A stretch of DNA of 64,000 bases from Nissolia schottii (taxonomy: Eukaryota > Streptophyta > Magnoliopsida > Fabales > Fabaceae), in NCBI GenBank assembly GCA_003254905.1, contig QANU01053049.1, positions 20,008 through 84,007 on the forward strand, read 5' to 3'. Each line of letters begins with the position of its first letter. Position 1 is the first letter of the stretch. The position numbers and the translations under genes were made by a program. The notes beneath the pieces are model-generated. The model had not been told where the DNA came from. It saw only the letters and a list, made by a program, of their open reading frames with translations, and did not search any database. Shown here piece by piece: positions 45,630 to 58,103 of the stretch.

Positions 45630-48627
45630 TGTAACACCCATTGCTAGCTAGTTTACGCTATAGTCGTAAATAATGCTCACAGGGTTGTTAACTATCTTTG
45701 AAAATATTCTTTTATTGAAAATATGGACCATTTTAAAACTTTTTCCTTTCTTTATTAAAACATAAAGTATGAGCCGTGCGTGTGAATGAAGATAATATAC
45801 ACAGATATAAGCAAGCGATAGAGTCTCCAAGACTTAGGCATTTAATAGCAGATAAACAATCACAACATACTCATAGAAATATGATTCATACAAACTGGTC
45901 CAGAAAATAGTTGCACACATGCTTATAATTAAATATTACAACCAATATAATCCAAAGCTAATGGCAAACAAATCCATTTAGCTAATACAAACTGCCTACA
46001 CGTCGTGATGTGTAGTTCTGCAATGTAGCCCGGCTGCCTCCCTGAAGCTTCGTGTTTCCAAGACTCTTCAGTGGTCGTCAGCTGCCTCCTCTGCTCCAGA
46101 GTACCCGTCTTGCTTACCTAGAATCATAAGTGAGTGAGGGATGAGAACGTCGCGTCCTCAGTGGGAAACATAGGCCAATATCTATTCTATATTTACTCAC
46201 TTGTGATCCAGGCCGCTCAGGAGTTCTCTAATTGTCATGCATAATAAATTCCCTACTTTATTTTATCTTTGCTAATCCTAAGCAGCCCTATTTACTAGGT
46301 GACGGGGGAAATACTAATCTTTGTCCTAGTCATTAAGTGTGCACTATCGGCTTGTTATTGCTTAGTCTTAGAATATACTAAGCGCTTTATCTTACAAGGC
46401 GATCGTACTCGACTTCTCGCCATACATACATTTCATATATATACAGATATACATCACAACTTATGCATGAGGGACATGGGGTTCTCTTACGCGCCGAAGG
46501 CAGCGTCCTTCTCGTTATAAAATGTCCATCATTCCCCTATGTAGACCGTGGGACCGTCATCCCCATTCGGAGTACAACTTAATCGATTTTCGTATCCTAC
46601 GTTAGTCAGGCAGAGCTCATGCCTGTGTAGTAGCGGACCACATATGCATTTAGCATAAAGGTGGATAGGGAATGCCCATCCAACTGCCTGTCCTTTCGAC
46701 GCGGCCAGGGGTGTACTCATTCTTTCTTAACGTTCTCTTTGACTTTGTACGGACTTGCCCTCTCGCAAATCACCTTCTAGTCGTATATCAGACGTTGAAG
46801 GGTTTTGCCTCCATGTGCTCGCCTTGCCGCCCGATGTGGAACGTTGAAGGGATTCACTGCCATGTGCTTGCCTTGCCGTCGGATATTGGACGTTTGAAGG
46901 GGTTGCGAAGAGGGGAAGTTCCATACGTTCATATCTTTTCTTTTTACTCTATTTTGGACATTACTACTTTGGGACGTATGCTCATCTTTTCACTCTGATT
47001 TGGACGTCACTACTTTGGGACGTATACTTATCTGTTCACTCTGTTTTTAATAATAGATCAAGTCTAAGCCTGCGTTCAGATCATTAACCAATCCATCTTA
47101 CTAGACTAGTGAGAGGTCTGTCCGTAGACGTGCCAAGAGTGGGGGATTCCCTATTACATATCTATGTACTTAGCTTCAAGTATATCCGAGCCCATTGTGG
47201 TCGGAATCTTCTTAAGATATCTTACTTTTCCTAAAGTTCAATTATGATCTATGCTTAAGATTAGGTGATAATTTCTAGGTATCTAGGGTCGTCCTAAGAT
47301 CCTAATGACGACCTCGTCCTCATGATGCATAATAACGTTATAAATATGGCACATAATACATAGTCATTAACATAATCATACAACCAACGGGAGTTGGTCC
47401 AAGTGGTAAGCGACTTGGTATCGCTTAAGCAAGGTCCCGAGTTCGAGAGCTTGTGTACGCAGTTATCCCCGTTGGGAGACTCACCCGCCATAACCAGGTG
47501 CAGGCAACCTAAATAAAAAAAATTAACATCATCATACATATATTAAAGTGAGATAAAAATATTATTTTATAGTAACATCGTTTTGAATAAAAATATTCGT
47601 TAAAAGATTGAATTTATGTAATTAAATATGATTATATGATAGAGATAAATCTGTGTCGTAAACCTTAAGAAAATGGAACTAATGAAGTTAATATTAAAAC
47701 TATAATCATAACATTTGTGAATTACACCAAATAATTAGCTATACAATAATTGAAAAGGGTAATATCGTTAATGGAATAGCATCAAGTAACAGTACTGCCA
47801 AGATAAATTAATAATAATTGTGATAGCATAATGTCATATATTATTTAATTATATTTTGCAATTATAATACACATTAGTTTTTATAATGCAACATAATATA
47901 AAAGTCATAGCAACTGTATGAGAAAGTATGCAATATTAATGATTATCCGATCCATGATATAGTTTTTATTAGCAATATAACATTAATACAGTACATAATA
48001 CATGCTATACATATCAAAATACGAAGAAAAAAATGGAAATAGAAGGCTAACAACTCGAGTCATTTTTCGAATGACCACAGCTAGGGTCATTCAAATGACT
48101 CACCCAGACTGCTCAGCGGGACGCTCAGCGTCCTCGGCGTGAAACTTGTGACAGAAAACAACATTTATGCAGCATGTTCATATCCTTAAAAACCATTGTT
48201 AAAATCATCATTTGGACCATCAAGCCACATATTCTAGCAACCAAAAACATATATATCACCTCTAAAACATCAACAACACATTCATGCATCATTTTCCAAT
48301 AATCATCACATAATATGTCATGCTTCCATGAATTCACACAAACAAACACAAAACCACCAAAGTGATGATTTAGACATAGTCACCCACTTCCTAGCGATGT
48401 TTGTGCAGGTGAGGAGAGTTGAGGAAAGCTCCAAGAGTGCTTGAGTGTCCTAGCTTGACTCCTCCTTTCTTGGCAAAATTATCTAAATATAAACATACAC
48501 TAATCTAACACTTAAAATGAAGAATTTAATTTAATTTTAAGTACTTGTAATTTTTCTGGTCCAAATAAATTGGCTCGTTTATGTTAACTACTATAATTTC
48601 CTTTTAAAGAAAAAGCGGAATGTTACA
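45630..48627 (-). mobile_element. Solo LTR E of the large family (2998 bp), with nested SINE
   Basis: On + it runs TGTAACACCC to GAATGTTACA, flanked by CCAAC (45625-45629 and 48628-48632). The sense is minus. The GTGGGT motif is at about 48378-48387. Few GCTGAGCG units remain (48105-48135). The ORFs at 46299-46998 are shadows. It lacks the conserved reading frame of F, G and H. A SINE sits at 47382-47521. Confidence 0.9.
47382..47521 (+). mobile_element. tRNA-derived SINE (about 140 bp)
   Basis: The 5' part resembles a tRNA gene: an A-box-like TTGGTCCAAGTGG and a B-box-like GAGTTCGAGAG about 45 bp apart, followed by a non-tRNA body and an AAATAAAAAAAA tail. It is flanked by 16 bp direct repeats with one mismatch: ATTAACATAATCATAC (47366-47381) and ATTAACATCATCATAC (47522-47537). 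These are the marks of target-primed reverse transcription. The insertion post-dates LTR E. Confidence 0.85.
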
Positions 48628-48632
48628 CCAAC

Positions 48633-50107
48633 AACGAAATAGTCAAGGCAAGGAAAAACCTGCAACGACAACAATCTTCTTCGTATGATTTTTTTTTTTA
48701 AAAGTTTTAGCCCAAAAATAAAGAACCATGAAGACAAAAAAAAAATCTAACTCAAATAAAAATAAAAATGAGGAAGCCGAAACAAACATAGGGCCCAAAT
48801 ATTGAAATCCCTAGAAAAGACAAGCATTTCAATTTAATTGAAATCGCTAGAAACGTTAATTTAGGAAAGTGAAATAGAGATAACATGTGGAGATTGAGCT
48901 ACGCATGACAGCTACATGATGGCTTCATGGTGGAATCAAGGTAGCTTCATTGTGGATGCACAACAAACAATGTCAGAGTAATTGTTGGTGACATTGACGA
49001 CTATGGCATAGAAGCAAGGCCTCGACGAGGACAGGGATAGAGTGGTACCATGAGGAGAGTTCATTGGATGATGGCAGTGGAGAAATAGAGGCTCGGGAAG
49101 GCAGCAAAATCGAGAAAGCAATGTACAATTTAGAGGCTAACTCGTCTCTGTGTGACGAGCACATCATGCTTGAAAAATTATGTACGAATCTGAAGAAGAA
49201 AACGAAATGAGTTCTTTGAACTCAGGATGCAGTCCATGACTTTGTTAGAGTTTATGATGAACACAGTAAGTAACCCAAGAAATAATCAGAGAAAAAATAA
49301 CTAGAAATTATATTAGTGAATATGTTGAGAATGTAGCTTTACAATGGACGATAACCTATTTATAGGGAGAAAATAAACAGATATATTTACAAGAACCATT
49401 ACAAATTAAGCTATAACTGTTATAAAGTAAATATCGTAACATGTGTAACATTATTGTGATATCGGTAACATAATAAATTAGTATATAAAAAAAACAGCAT
49501 TTCTTGCTAATATTGTATAGATTGTATAGCTATCTTTTGCAAAATAATAGTTAAAAAATTTTATTTTTTAATTTTATTTTTTTACATAAGAGTAAAGTCA
49601 AGTTTCTTACAAAATTTAAAAATTAGTTTATAAAATGCATTTATGATGACAGGAGACTAATATATAATAAGATCACTCTAGTTAAGTAAAAAAAATTAAG
49701 GAGAAGGTTGCTAACATTCACTCATATTCACCTAAATGAGTGAATGCTAGTCTTTCCCATATATGTGTGTGCGTGCACACGCTAACACACAAATATATAT
49801 ACTCTTAAAGTACGTGTGTGTGTGTATATATATACTCTTAAATTATTTTTTTGTTATGTGTTGTCATGTGTGATCTTTCACCACTAATTAATGCCACATG
49901 ACAACATGATGGTTTTATGTGGCTTAGATAAGGGGTGAATCTAAGCAAATACTTTTTTTCGAACGTCAAACTTTCTTTTAAGTTGAAAAGTTATCTCCTA
50001 AAAATTTAGGAGATATCTTCTTGTGTTCAGGGAGATAAGTTTTCTGAAAAATGAATTTTCAAAACGAAAACATAATTTCTTTTTGAAAGATTGGAAACAT
50101 AAATAGT
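48633..50107. other. Interval between LTR E and LTR F
   Basis: No gene seen. It includes the dispersed repeat at 49260-49475, TG/TA microsatellites at about 49760-49840, and low-complexity A/T. The ORFs at 48936-49167 (minus) have no recognisable domain. Confidence 0.45.
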
Positions 50108-50657
50108 GAAGGTGAAACACCCTAGCTGGCTGGCTTATGCTTTAGTCATGAGCCCTCCAAACCAGGTTGCTATCTTCTGGTGGCACAAACTCTTACTATT
50201 CACTAATACCTTGTAAAGTACGATTTGTACTCAAAATATGGGCCATTTTAAAACTTTTTCGTAACTATTAATACTCTAAAATGTAGAGCCGTGCGTATAC
50301 TTAATCGTACAACTGATGTAGCAACAAATAATGGCATCTTGTATACATAGATGGTAGATAGCATACAATCACATACATAACCGGCCAAAAGCATCAGCTA
50401 CATGCACATACATACAGTCAAAAAGATACTTTTCCTTATATTACAATAGTTAGTTATAGTACAATATTCACAATTTTGTTGGTCATACATCCTGTGTATA
50501 CATGTGCGAACGGGAACTACCCGTTGCGTATCTACCTACACCTACCGCATCCGCGGATGGGTACTAGCCATTACACAGCTGTACAAGCCTACTACTCCCC
50601 TACTAACTATACAATCTCATCTCCACCTCGCGGCTACTCCTGGCCTCAACTCGGAAC

Positions 50658-51106
50658 CTACTCGTCTGACTCCTCCTTAAGCTCGTCCTCACTGCTGGAT
50701 AACGTAGTTATCACCGTGAAGTCGCGATGAGCATATCGGCGTGGTGCGGCTGGGGTTACCCTCATCCTGGCTGTTGTCCCATGGCCACGGGGACAAGTCG
50801 GAGGGGTAGACGCTGCTGGATCAACCACGTGATCGAGTTGTCGCTCACGAGGAGGGGCCTCTGCATCGCCGTTAAGCTGAATCGGGTCATACCTGTTTGC
50901 TCTGGGGCGCTCGTCCATCCAAGTGGGGTTCCTCGAGGAGGACCCTGAGCTCCTGGGAAAACGCTGATGTGGCAACGACTGCGGCTGAGGCTTCGCTGGT
51001 ATGTCCACAAGGGCATAAGTACGGGTCTCAGTGATCGTGCTCGTCCAAATATTTCATTGTCGTGTACGAGTGAGAAGCCAAGTGTTTGTCTGGGCGGGGA
51101 CACCAT
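50658..51106 (-). pseudogene. Conserved LTR-internal reading frame, copy in LTR F
   Basis: The C-terminal 116 codons are open (51008 to 50658): RNPTWMDERP, YDPIQLNGDAEAPPRE, DPAASTPT, RRYAHRDF, then acidic SSSEDELKEESDE and stop. Upstream the homology continues past a TGA (WLLTRTRQ-stop-NIW) and a one-base deletion to an ATG at 51104-51106 (MVSPP). Compared with the copy in LTR G, the words W-(V/L)-(F/L)-TRTR, NP-x-W-x-DER, IxLNGDxExPP and DPxASTPT are kept. Confidence 0.62.
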
Positions 51107-51855
51107 CTGGTCAATCTAGAGTCATACACGAGTGGGGATAAGAACGGAGTCATTCTTAGTGGAAACCCTACATGGTCTCTATTGTTCATTTCTCGAGCAG
51201 AGTCCAGGCTACTCAGGAGATCTCTAAGTGTCATGCATACTAACCTCCTACTGATTATTATCTTTTATCAAAGTCCTGAGCAGCTTTATCTATGTTACTA
51301 AGTACTGACTGGGTCCTCTAATCTTGTTATTACTTAGGCTTCGTGCTTATTAACTGTATTCATTGGAGTATGGCAATGCTGTATCGCTCACTCATATTAC
51401 TTCTAACTTACATACTAGTCACCTCAGGACGTTCCCTTGACGGTACATAAGGCATAGTTGTATAGCTATTCACATACATAATTGCATACATACATACATA
51501 CATACATGCATATATTTCATGCATAAAAGGTGCAACACCCTAGCTAGTTGGCCTATGCTTAAGTCATAGGTTTCCCTGGCTAGGTAGTTGAATGCTGGGC
51601 TTTAAACTATTACTGTTCTAGGTTACTGATTGAAATTAGAGTTACTGAAAATACGTGCCAATGTGAAATTTCCTTTGTAAATACATGTAGTTAGAAAGTA
51701 ATGAGCCTTGCGAATAATATAATAGATAGCCGCATAACTAAAAGATAAGAGAGTGCAAGTACATACCTGTAGCGTGGAGCTTTATCGGTAGAAGGTACTC
51801 ATAGGGGTTATATTATAATACAGAAGTTGATACATAATTCCATACAGTCTGATAG

Positions 51856-51888
<33 letters not shown>

Positions 51889-52010
51889 CACATCAGTTTA
51901 AGTAACATGCAAACGTACTACTAAAAGAAAACTACGTACACGAGCGGTACTACTCGCTTCATGTACGGTACAAAACCCTATCCCTGCACTCGGGTCTGGC
52001 TGTCTGCCAC

Positions 52011-52478
52011 CTACTCAGAGTCTCCTAGATGCTCCAGGGGCTCCTCCTCCTCACTGCTGCTCAGGTCTGTCATCGCCGAGAAACCGCGTGGAACAAAGCG
52101 ATGTGGCCGGGCGGTCAGAATCCCTTTCCGGGCAGTGGTCCTGCGACCTTAAGCTCGAACTGTCGGGGTGGACGCACCTGGATCTGTAACGGGCGTCGGG
52201 GCTGGTCTAGGAGTCGGCTCGAGCTCCGAAGGAGGCATTTCCTCATCGCCGTTGAGGCGAATCAGATCCCTGCTGCTGTTCCCCAGACGCTCGTCAACCC
52301 AGATGGGGTTCAGTGGCGATGTACCTGGGGCTCCAAGCCTCTGCCTAGGAGAACAATCAGGCTCATCTGGTAGGTGTGCAGGAGTGAAAATACTCGTCTC
52401 CAGGAGAGTATCCGTGCGGTAATTGCGCATGCGGGTGCGCGTAAATACCCATACATCCTTGGCCGATGGTGAAGTCAT
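52011..52478 (-). pseudogene. Conserved LTR-internal reading frame, best copy (156 codons with one stop)
   Basis: ATG at 52476-52478 and final stop at 52011-52013 are in the same frame. The only break is a TAA at 52149-52151. Readable parts: MTSPSAKDVWVFTRTRMRNY, RQRLGAPGTSPLNPIWVDER, LIRLNGDEEMPPSE, a proline/threonine stretch (PRPAPTPVTDPGASTPT), then basic RRTTARKG and acidic SSSEEEEPLEHLGDSE. I recognise no domain. The composition suggests a small, partly disordered protein with a charged tail. Confidence 0.65.
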
Positions 52479-52890
52479 GGCTGCAAGATGGATCCATAAT
52501 CGAGTGGGGGTGAGAACTCTAGATCCTCAGTGGGTCTCCATGGCTAATAATGGTTCATTTACTCGAATATCCTCTAGGCCATTCAGGGGATCTCTAGGTG
52601 ATCATGCATATATAAACCCTACTGATTATTGTCTTTTGCTAAAACCCTGAACAACTTTATCTAAGATTATCTAGGTGAATAGGGGAACTAGTCTTGCTTA
52701 CTAAAGTTGCGTGCTTACGAAACTTGCATGTTAATTATAATTAGGCTACTCGTCTCGGGTCGTTCCCTTGACGTTATATATTACACAAACAAGCAACAAG
52801 ATATAATAGTTCACATACAAATATTCATTCCATCACATAATATAAATATATATACTCATATAGTGCATGGGGGCGTTGGGGATCTCTTAC

Positions 52891-53035
52891 GCATACCGGC
52901 TTGCCGGGTTAGCGTCCCACTTCTCCGCTTTGGCACATACCAGCTTGCCGGGTTAGTGCATCTTTTCTATAGGCTTTCCGGCTTGCTGGGTTAGCTCTTT
53001 AGCTCCTTACGCGTATCGGCTTGCCAGGTTAGCGC
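52891..53035 (-). repeat. Tandem array CCGGCTTGCCGGGTTAGCG (LTR G)
   Basis: Four units, orthologous in position to 13364-13506 in LTR H, with TTGCC where H has TGGCC. Confidence 0.8.
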
Positions 53036-53429
53036 TTTTTCCTTTACTTCCTCCTTTTTCTTCTATCCATCCTTTACCTTCCTGTGTCATTAACCTCTTT
53101 GAACTAATCCACCCTTGGGAAACTGACTCGTTAACCAATCCAAACTTGTAAGGACAGGCAAGGTAACACATCAACCAATCCACTTGTGAACTGGTGAGGG
53201 GCTTGTCTGTAAGGCTTTGCCAAGAGAGGGCTTCCTAACATATAACTATATGTGTTCCCTAAGTTCCATTATTATCCTCGTGCATTAGGTGATTGACCTC
53301 TACTTTTCTAGGGTTGCCCTAACACCCATGCACAACCCATTCCTCATGATGCATGCTTTAATACACAAGAATGGACTACTAGGTACTCATTGGATCCCTT
53401 GGAATCACTAAAGTGTCAAGTCTGCCAGG

Positions 53430-53664
53430 TTTCATTCGAATACTTGGAGGGGCATTCGAATGAAATCCCTCAAAGTCCTTTCATTCGATTGGAATAGGTT
53501 TTCATTCGACTGAATTCCCTCGGCATTCTTTCATTCGAATACTAAGGGATTTATTCGATTGAAATCCTAAAAATTCGCCTTCATTCGACTGCTTAGGAAT
53601 TCATTCGAAGGAAAGCTCGTTTTAGCTTTCATTCGACTAAAATCCTTGGGTATTCGAATGAATG
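53430..53664 (-). repeat. ATTCGA minisatellite (LTR G)
   Basis: The same unit order as 13903-14136 in LTR H, with scattered substitutions. Confidence 0.8.
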
Positions 53665-55193
53665 CTACAAAAATTGCCTCCCTAAGACTCCAGTTCGCAA
53701 TTTCCACTGTTCCTAGGGTTCCAAGTAGTACAGTTATGTGTTTCATTTATCCATCGTTCACAAAACCCTTTTTACCTTGTATCCCCCAAAAATACTACTT
53801 AACATTTCTATAGTCAAATACACAGATAGGCACATATACAGATAGAAATTAAACCACATAGACAGTGGGCTTAGGATTACCCACCTCCGATCGGGTTCCG
53901 ATTCGATGACCTTGAAGGGGAGATTTCCCTTTTCATGATGGCGTGCTCCGGCTATTTTTTGGAGACTACGGCACCAGCCCTAGAAGTGTCTAAACGAGAC
54001 TCTTGGTTGACGAAGAAATGTAACTTCTGAAAAGCTACGAAGTTATTTATAAATAACCACGCACAGTAAAAGTTATTTTCTTTTCCTTTTTACTTTCCTT
54101 TTTCTTTTCTTATGTTTTACTGAAGCACTGCTTCAGTTTTCATTTATTATTATTATATTATTATTTATTTATTTATTATTTAAATTCTATCAGAAGCTAA
54201 CCCTCTCCGGTCCAGCTCCATTTTTCATCCGATCGCGTTTTGTCCGAAAAGTCGCGCCCCCGGTTGCCCCAAAAATATTTCGGGCATACCGTCGTGACCC
54301 ATTTATTTTCCCATTGGTCCGGAACAATTTCCTCAGGGATAAGGGACTCTTTTTCAGAGCTGGGAAATTTTACGGACGTTTTTCAGTATCCGGGAAATTT
54401 TCGTTCGAGTCGAAACTCGTCCGGCGACTCCCGAAAATTACAAAGCAGCTAAACCTAGTTCGGTTCTTAAATTTCCCAGGGTTTTGGAGGTTTAACTTTC
54501 CTCTCCTCACTTCCTTGGCATTTCCCGGCCGTTCTCGGCTGCAAAACAGAAAGGTTACCGGCTAGTAGAAGCACGGGATGTTACAAAAAGGGTATGGGGG
54601 TTCTCTTACGCATGTGGCTGCGTCCTTCTTGTCCTTCCACCTTTGTAAACTTGGCCGTGGCTACAACCTCCCAACTGAGGGGTCGGCGAGGGATCGACCC
54701 TACGACTCGATCAGATGTGGACTCGTGGGTCAGCCTGTGACTCGACCTGGTCAGGCCTGTGACTTGACCGCACATAACATTGTTTGTTCATTTAATGAGC
54801 CTATGCCCATTCTTATCGTTGTCAGGCTTATGCCTGTGGTATCATAGTTAGGCTTGTGCCTGTGTTTTCATAACCAATTCATCTTGCTGAACTGGTGAGG
54901 GGCTTGTCCGTTGGATGTGCCAAGAGAAAAGGAGTCATCTTAGTCATATAACTAGATAATTTAGCTAAGGTCTTCCGAGCCCTCTGTGGTCGGAACCTTC
55001 CTAACATATATTCATTCTGTAGGATTCAATTATGATCTTCTTAGACTTTAGGTGATGACTTCTAGTTATCTACGGTCGTCCTAAGTCGTATGACGACCGG
55101 TTCCTCATGATGCATGCTTCTATATACAATAACATACATATCCACACCTGTTGGATCCCATAGAACAACTTAAAACCCAAGTTCTTTAGGTAG

Positions 55194-55326
55194 CATTTGA
55201 ATGACTAAGGTTTCATTCGAATAAAAACCTAAGAGCTCTTTCATTCGACTGAAAGGGGAATTCAATCGATTGAAACCTCAAAATTCTTTCATTCGGCTGA
55301 ATTAGGAATTCAATCGACTGAAACCG
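55194..55326 (-). repeat. ATTCGA minisatellite, short version (LTR F)
   Basis: About six units of the type seen in LTRs G and H, also followed by a CTTCAAAGGC-type sequence and the complement of the GTGGGTAA motif, here degenerate (GTTACCTAC on +). Confidence 0.7.
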
Positions 55327-55789
55327 TAAAAATCTCCTTGAGGCATCAATTTTTGCATTTTCTTCAAAGGCTTCGCTGTAACATTCAAAATAGTGTTTCT
55401 AGGGTTCCAATCAGTACAGTTACCATTTTCAACCTTCAAAACTACCAAAAACCATTTTCACAACTTATGCTCTACATTTTCTACAAAGTGTTTTCCAAGT
55501 CAGACACATGCAAATACACATATAAAATCACATAAATAACCACATAGACAGTACGCTTAGGGTTACCTACATCAAACGAAAATTCGGCTTGGGTAGCTTC
55601 GCTGGGGGTATTTTGCTGGTTGCGTTGACGTGCTCCTGCAATTTTTCGGGAGTCTGACAAAGTAACCGCGATGTGTCCGAATGTGACTGGTATTTGTGAA
55701 AATGAAAGAAAGTTACATAAAGTTTCTGATGGAAGATGGCTATTTATAGCCCCTTCTGCCTTTTTCATTTTCCTTTTCTTTTATTTTAC

Positions 55790-55790
<1 letters not shown>

Positions 55791-55858
<68 letters not shown>
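55791..55858. repeat. ATT microsatellite
   Basis: About 22 uninterrupted TTA/ATT triplets. It produces a spurious poly-asparagine frame on minus and a poly-isoleucine frame on plus. LTRs G and H have shorter ATT runs at the same place. Confidence 0.95.
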
Positions 55859-55859
<1 letters not shown>

Positions 55860-56285
55860 ATTATAGAAATATCTCTTAATGGAGATAGAAACCAATTCCT
55901 CCGGGCTGGTTTCACTCCCGTTTGATCGTGTTTTATCCGAAATGTCTCGCACATGGATGTTCTAAAAATATTCTAGATATACCGCCGCGATCTACTAATT
56001 TCCCTTGTTAATATTTGATGTCCGGTTTGAGAAATCCTTGGAGTTATTTTCTTATTAGTGTATTCTGCGAGCATTTTCAGTATCCGGGAAAATTCTCGAT
56101 TAGATCGAAACTCATTCGAATATTCTGGCAAAATTCGCGAGATATTGAAACCTAACCCTAACTGCCAATCTCAAGAGTTAGGGGTAAAATCCCACTTTCT
56201 CGCTTTCTCGACCCGTTTTTAATTATTATTAATTGTTTATTTCACGAGTTTTCTGTACGAGGAAAAATCGGGATGTTACAGAAAG

Positions 56286-58103
56286 GAAGAAAAGAATACA
56301 CACAAAATTTATACTGGTTTGATTCCTAAGAGTTAGGAATCTACATTCATTTCTTCAAACACCCAATTTACTTTTCTTTCACAAAACCTTCAAGTACAAA
56401 CAACAATGACACTTTCCAAAAACCTCACAAAACAAACTTCCAAATGCAACGAAACTTGAAATAAAATCTCTCTCAAGCTCTCTGTTGCTTCCGAAAACAA
56501 ACTCTCAAATAACCAAGTTTTTCCTACCAAAGAAAATACGAAAACACAAATAAGAGGATTGAAAAACAATTCAAAATAGGAGAAGTTTGTAGGTGGAGCA
56601 CGTGAGAATGTATTTCAATGGTGGTCTTTGTCTCTCATTTTTATGCTTTGATGAATGATGGAGGACGTTCCATTTATACTTGACTTGGAGGAGATTCTTC
56701 AAGCTTGATGCTTAAAGCCATGTCCTTCATCCATGCCTTCTTTCCTGTTTCTTCTATGAGTCTTGCTTGATATAACTTTGCTTTTCCCTCTTGATTTCCA
56801 TGAATCCAACTCTTCCTTTCTTGTTTCCAAGTTTTCTATTTACACTCTTTAATGGAGGTTTTTCCTCACGTTTTCCATCTTTCATTATTTCCTTCCTTTT
56901 CCTCCATTAATTTTTCTTGACCGTTGCACTATCATTTTCTTCCTTTTCTTGTTTTCCTTTAATTTCTTTCTTCCCAAGTTGTTTCCGAAATCTTCTTTTA
57001 ATTCCCCTTTTTGAAGTTTCTCTCAATAGTTTTTGTGTAGTTTCCATTTTTGTTTCAGATTTTTCCATCCAAATCTATAGGATCATTGCTTCCCCATGTC
57101 TTCTTCCTCTTTCTTTTTTCTTTCTTCCTTTCCCAAAAAAAATCTTGACTGCTTACAGCATTGCTCACTTTTTCCTTTTCTTCTTTTTCTCTACCATTTG
57201 CAACGTGAAATCAGCCTTGATCTTTGCCTCACTTTGATGAAAAATTAGCCTTCCTTTTGTCTAATTCTCTTTTCTTTCTTTTCATCTTTTTTTTTCCTTT
57301 TCTGCCAGTGATAGCTTGGGCTTTGACCGTGGGAAAAGATTTGTTTCCCAATGTTACCCTTTTTGTAGACATGTTATTGTTGATTTTCTTTCCCATTTCC
57401 TGGTGACATTACATCACCTTCTCTTTCCCTCTTTTTAATTCTTTTTCAAATTTTGTCCTTTTCCAATGCTTTCCTTTCTTCAGGTAGGATTGCACTTTCC
57501 TTTCTTTTTCTTTGCAATTCACGTCCCACTTCTTCATTTCAGTCCTTTTATTTTCCTTTTATTTTTCTTTCTTTATTTAAAGCTTTTGGGCCTTTTGTCT
57601 TTTTGCAGCTTATAGAACGTGGATGAGCTTAGTCCTTGCCCTTTTATTTTTACTGAAACACTTAATACACACATTAGTAAAATTCATACTATATTTATCA
57701 TCAAATATAATATTTGCAAATTCTAAATCAACACAACACGTGATAAGAAATTAACTCGAGAAGATCTTTTCTCATATATCTTCTATTCATGAGTACAAAG
57801 CTTTTTTGCTCTGCTCCTGTCTCCAACTGATACTTGAAAATGTGGCATCAAAGCTCCTCCAAAGAAGGGGAGATCTTTGTTGTGTTCTCGGATTTCCTGT
57901 ATTATTTTGCTTCTGTTTTTACCTTTTTCAATTTTGTTAGTCTCTTATACTTGGATTGAATATTTTTTTCTTTAACAACAACATAATCTATCACTGATCC
58001 GGAGAGCACCGATTTACTTACATCCCAGTGGAAATTCATTTTTCAATGAATCGAATTATATTTCATGGGGTAGAGCAATGACAACAACAATATAATTTCT
58101 CGA
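56286..58103. other. Pyrimidine-rich interval without a recognised gene
   Basis: 56620-57640 is very rich in C and T (TTTCCTTTTCTT words), so its long ORFs are low-complexity. The start (56287-56345, with ACACACAAAATTTATACTGG) resembles the end of a copia-type LTR, but no partner end is visible. Confidence 0.4.

Larger units (their letters stand above)
51531..54585 (-). mobile_element. Solo LTR G of the large family (3055 bp), nested in LTR F
   Basis: On + it runs TGCAACACCC to GGGATGTTACA, flanked by AAAAGG (51525-51530 and 54586-54591). Removing it rejoins LTR F in register, so F is older. It is closely related to LTR H (12021-15053), including the same two minisatellites, which suggests the two derive from a recently active subfamily. 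A mixed TA/CA microsatellite lies at about 51855-51895. Confidence 0.92.
50113..56280 (-). mobile_element. Solo LTR F of the large family (about 3.1 kb net), split by LTR G
   Basis: On + it runs TGAAACACCC to GGGATGTTACA, flanked by GAAGG (50108-50112) and GAAAG (56281-56285), a duplication with one mismatch. LTR G is nested at 51531-54585. It carries the TATA box on minus (about 55740-55747), an ATTCGA array (55194-55326), an ATT microsatellite of nearly 70 bp (55791-55858), and the conserved reading frame at 50658-51106. Confidence 0.87.

Noticed and set aside
47382..47460. Functional tRNA gene
   Set aside because: A- and B-like boxes are present, but acceptor and anticodon stems cannot be formed convincingly, and the A tail plus flanking repeats identify a SINE.
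50476..51301. Plus-strand ORFs of LTR F
   Set aside because: They are antisense to the conserved minus-strand frame, and their protein sequences are not conserved in LTRs G and H.
55671..55952. Poly-isoleucine and poly-asparagine ORFs
   Set aside because: Forced by the ATT microsatellite at 55791-55858.
56917..57406. Hydrophobic + strand ORFs that could look like membrane proteins
   Set aside because: They come from a C/T-rich tract that gives F, S, L and P in any frame; no homology or splice logic is visible.
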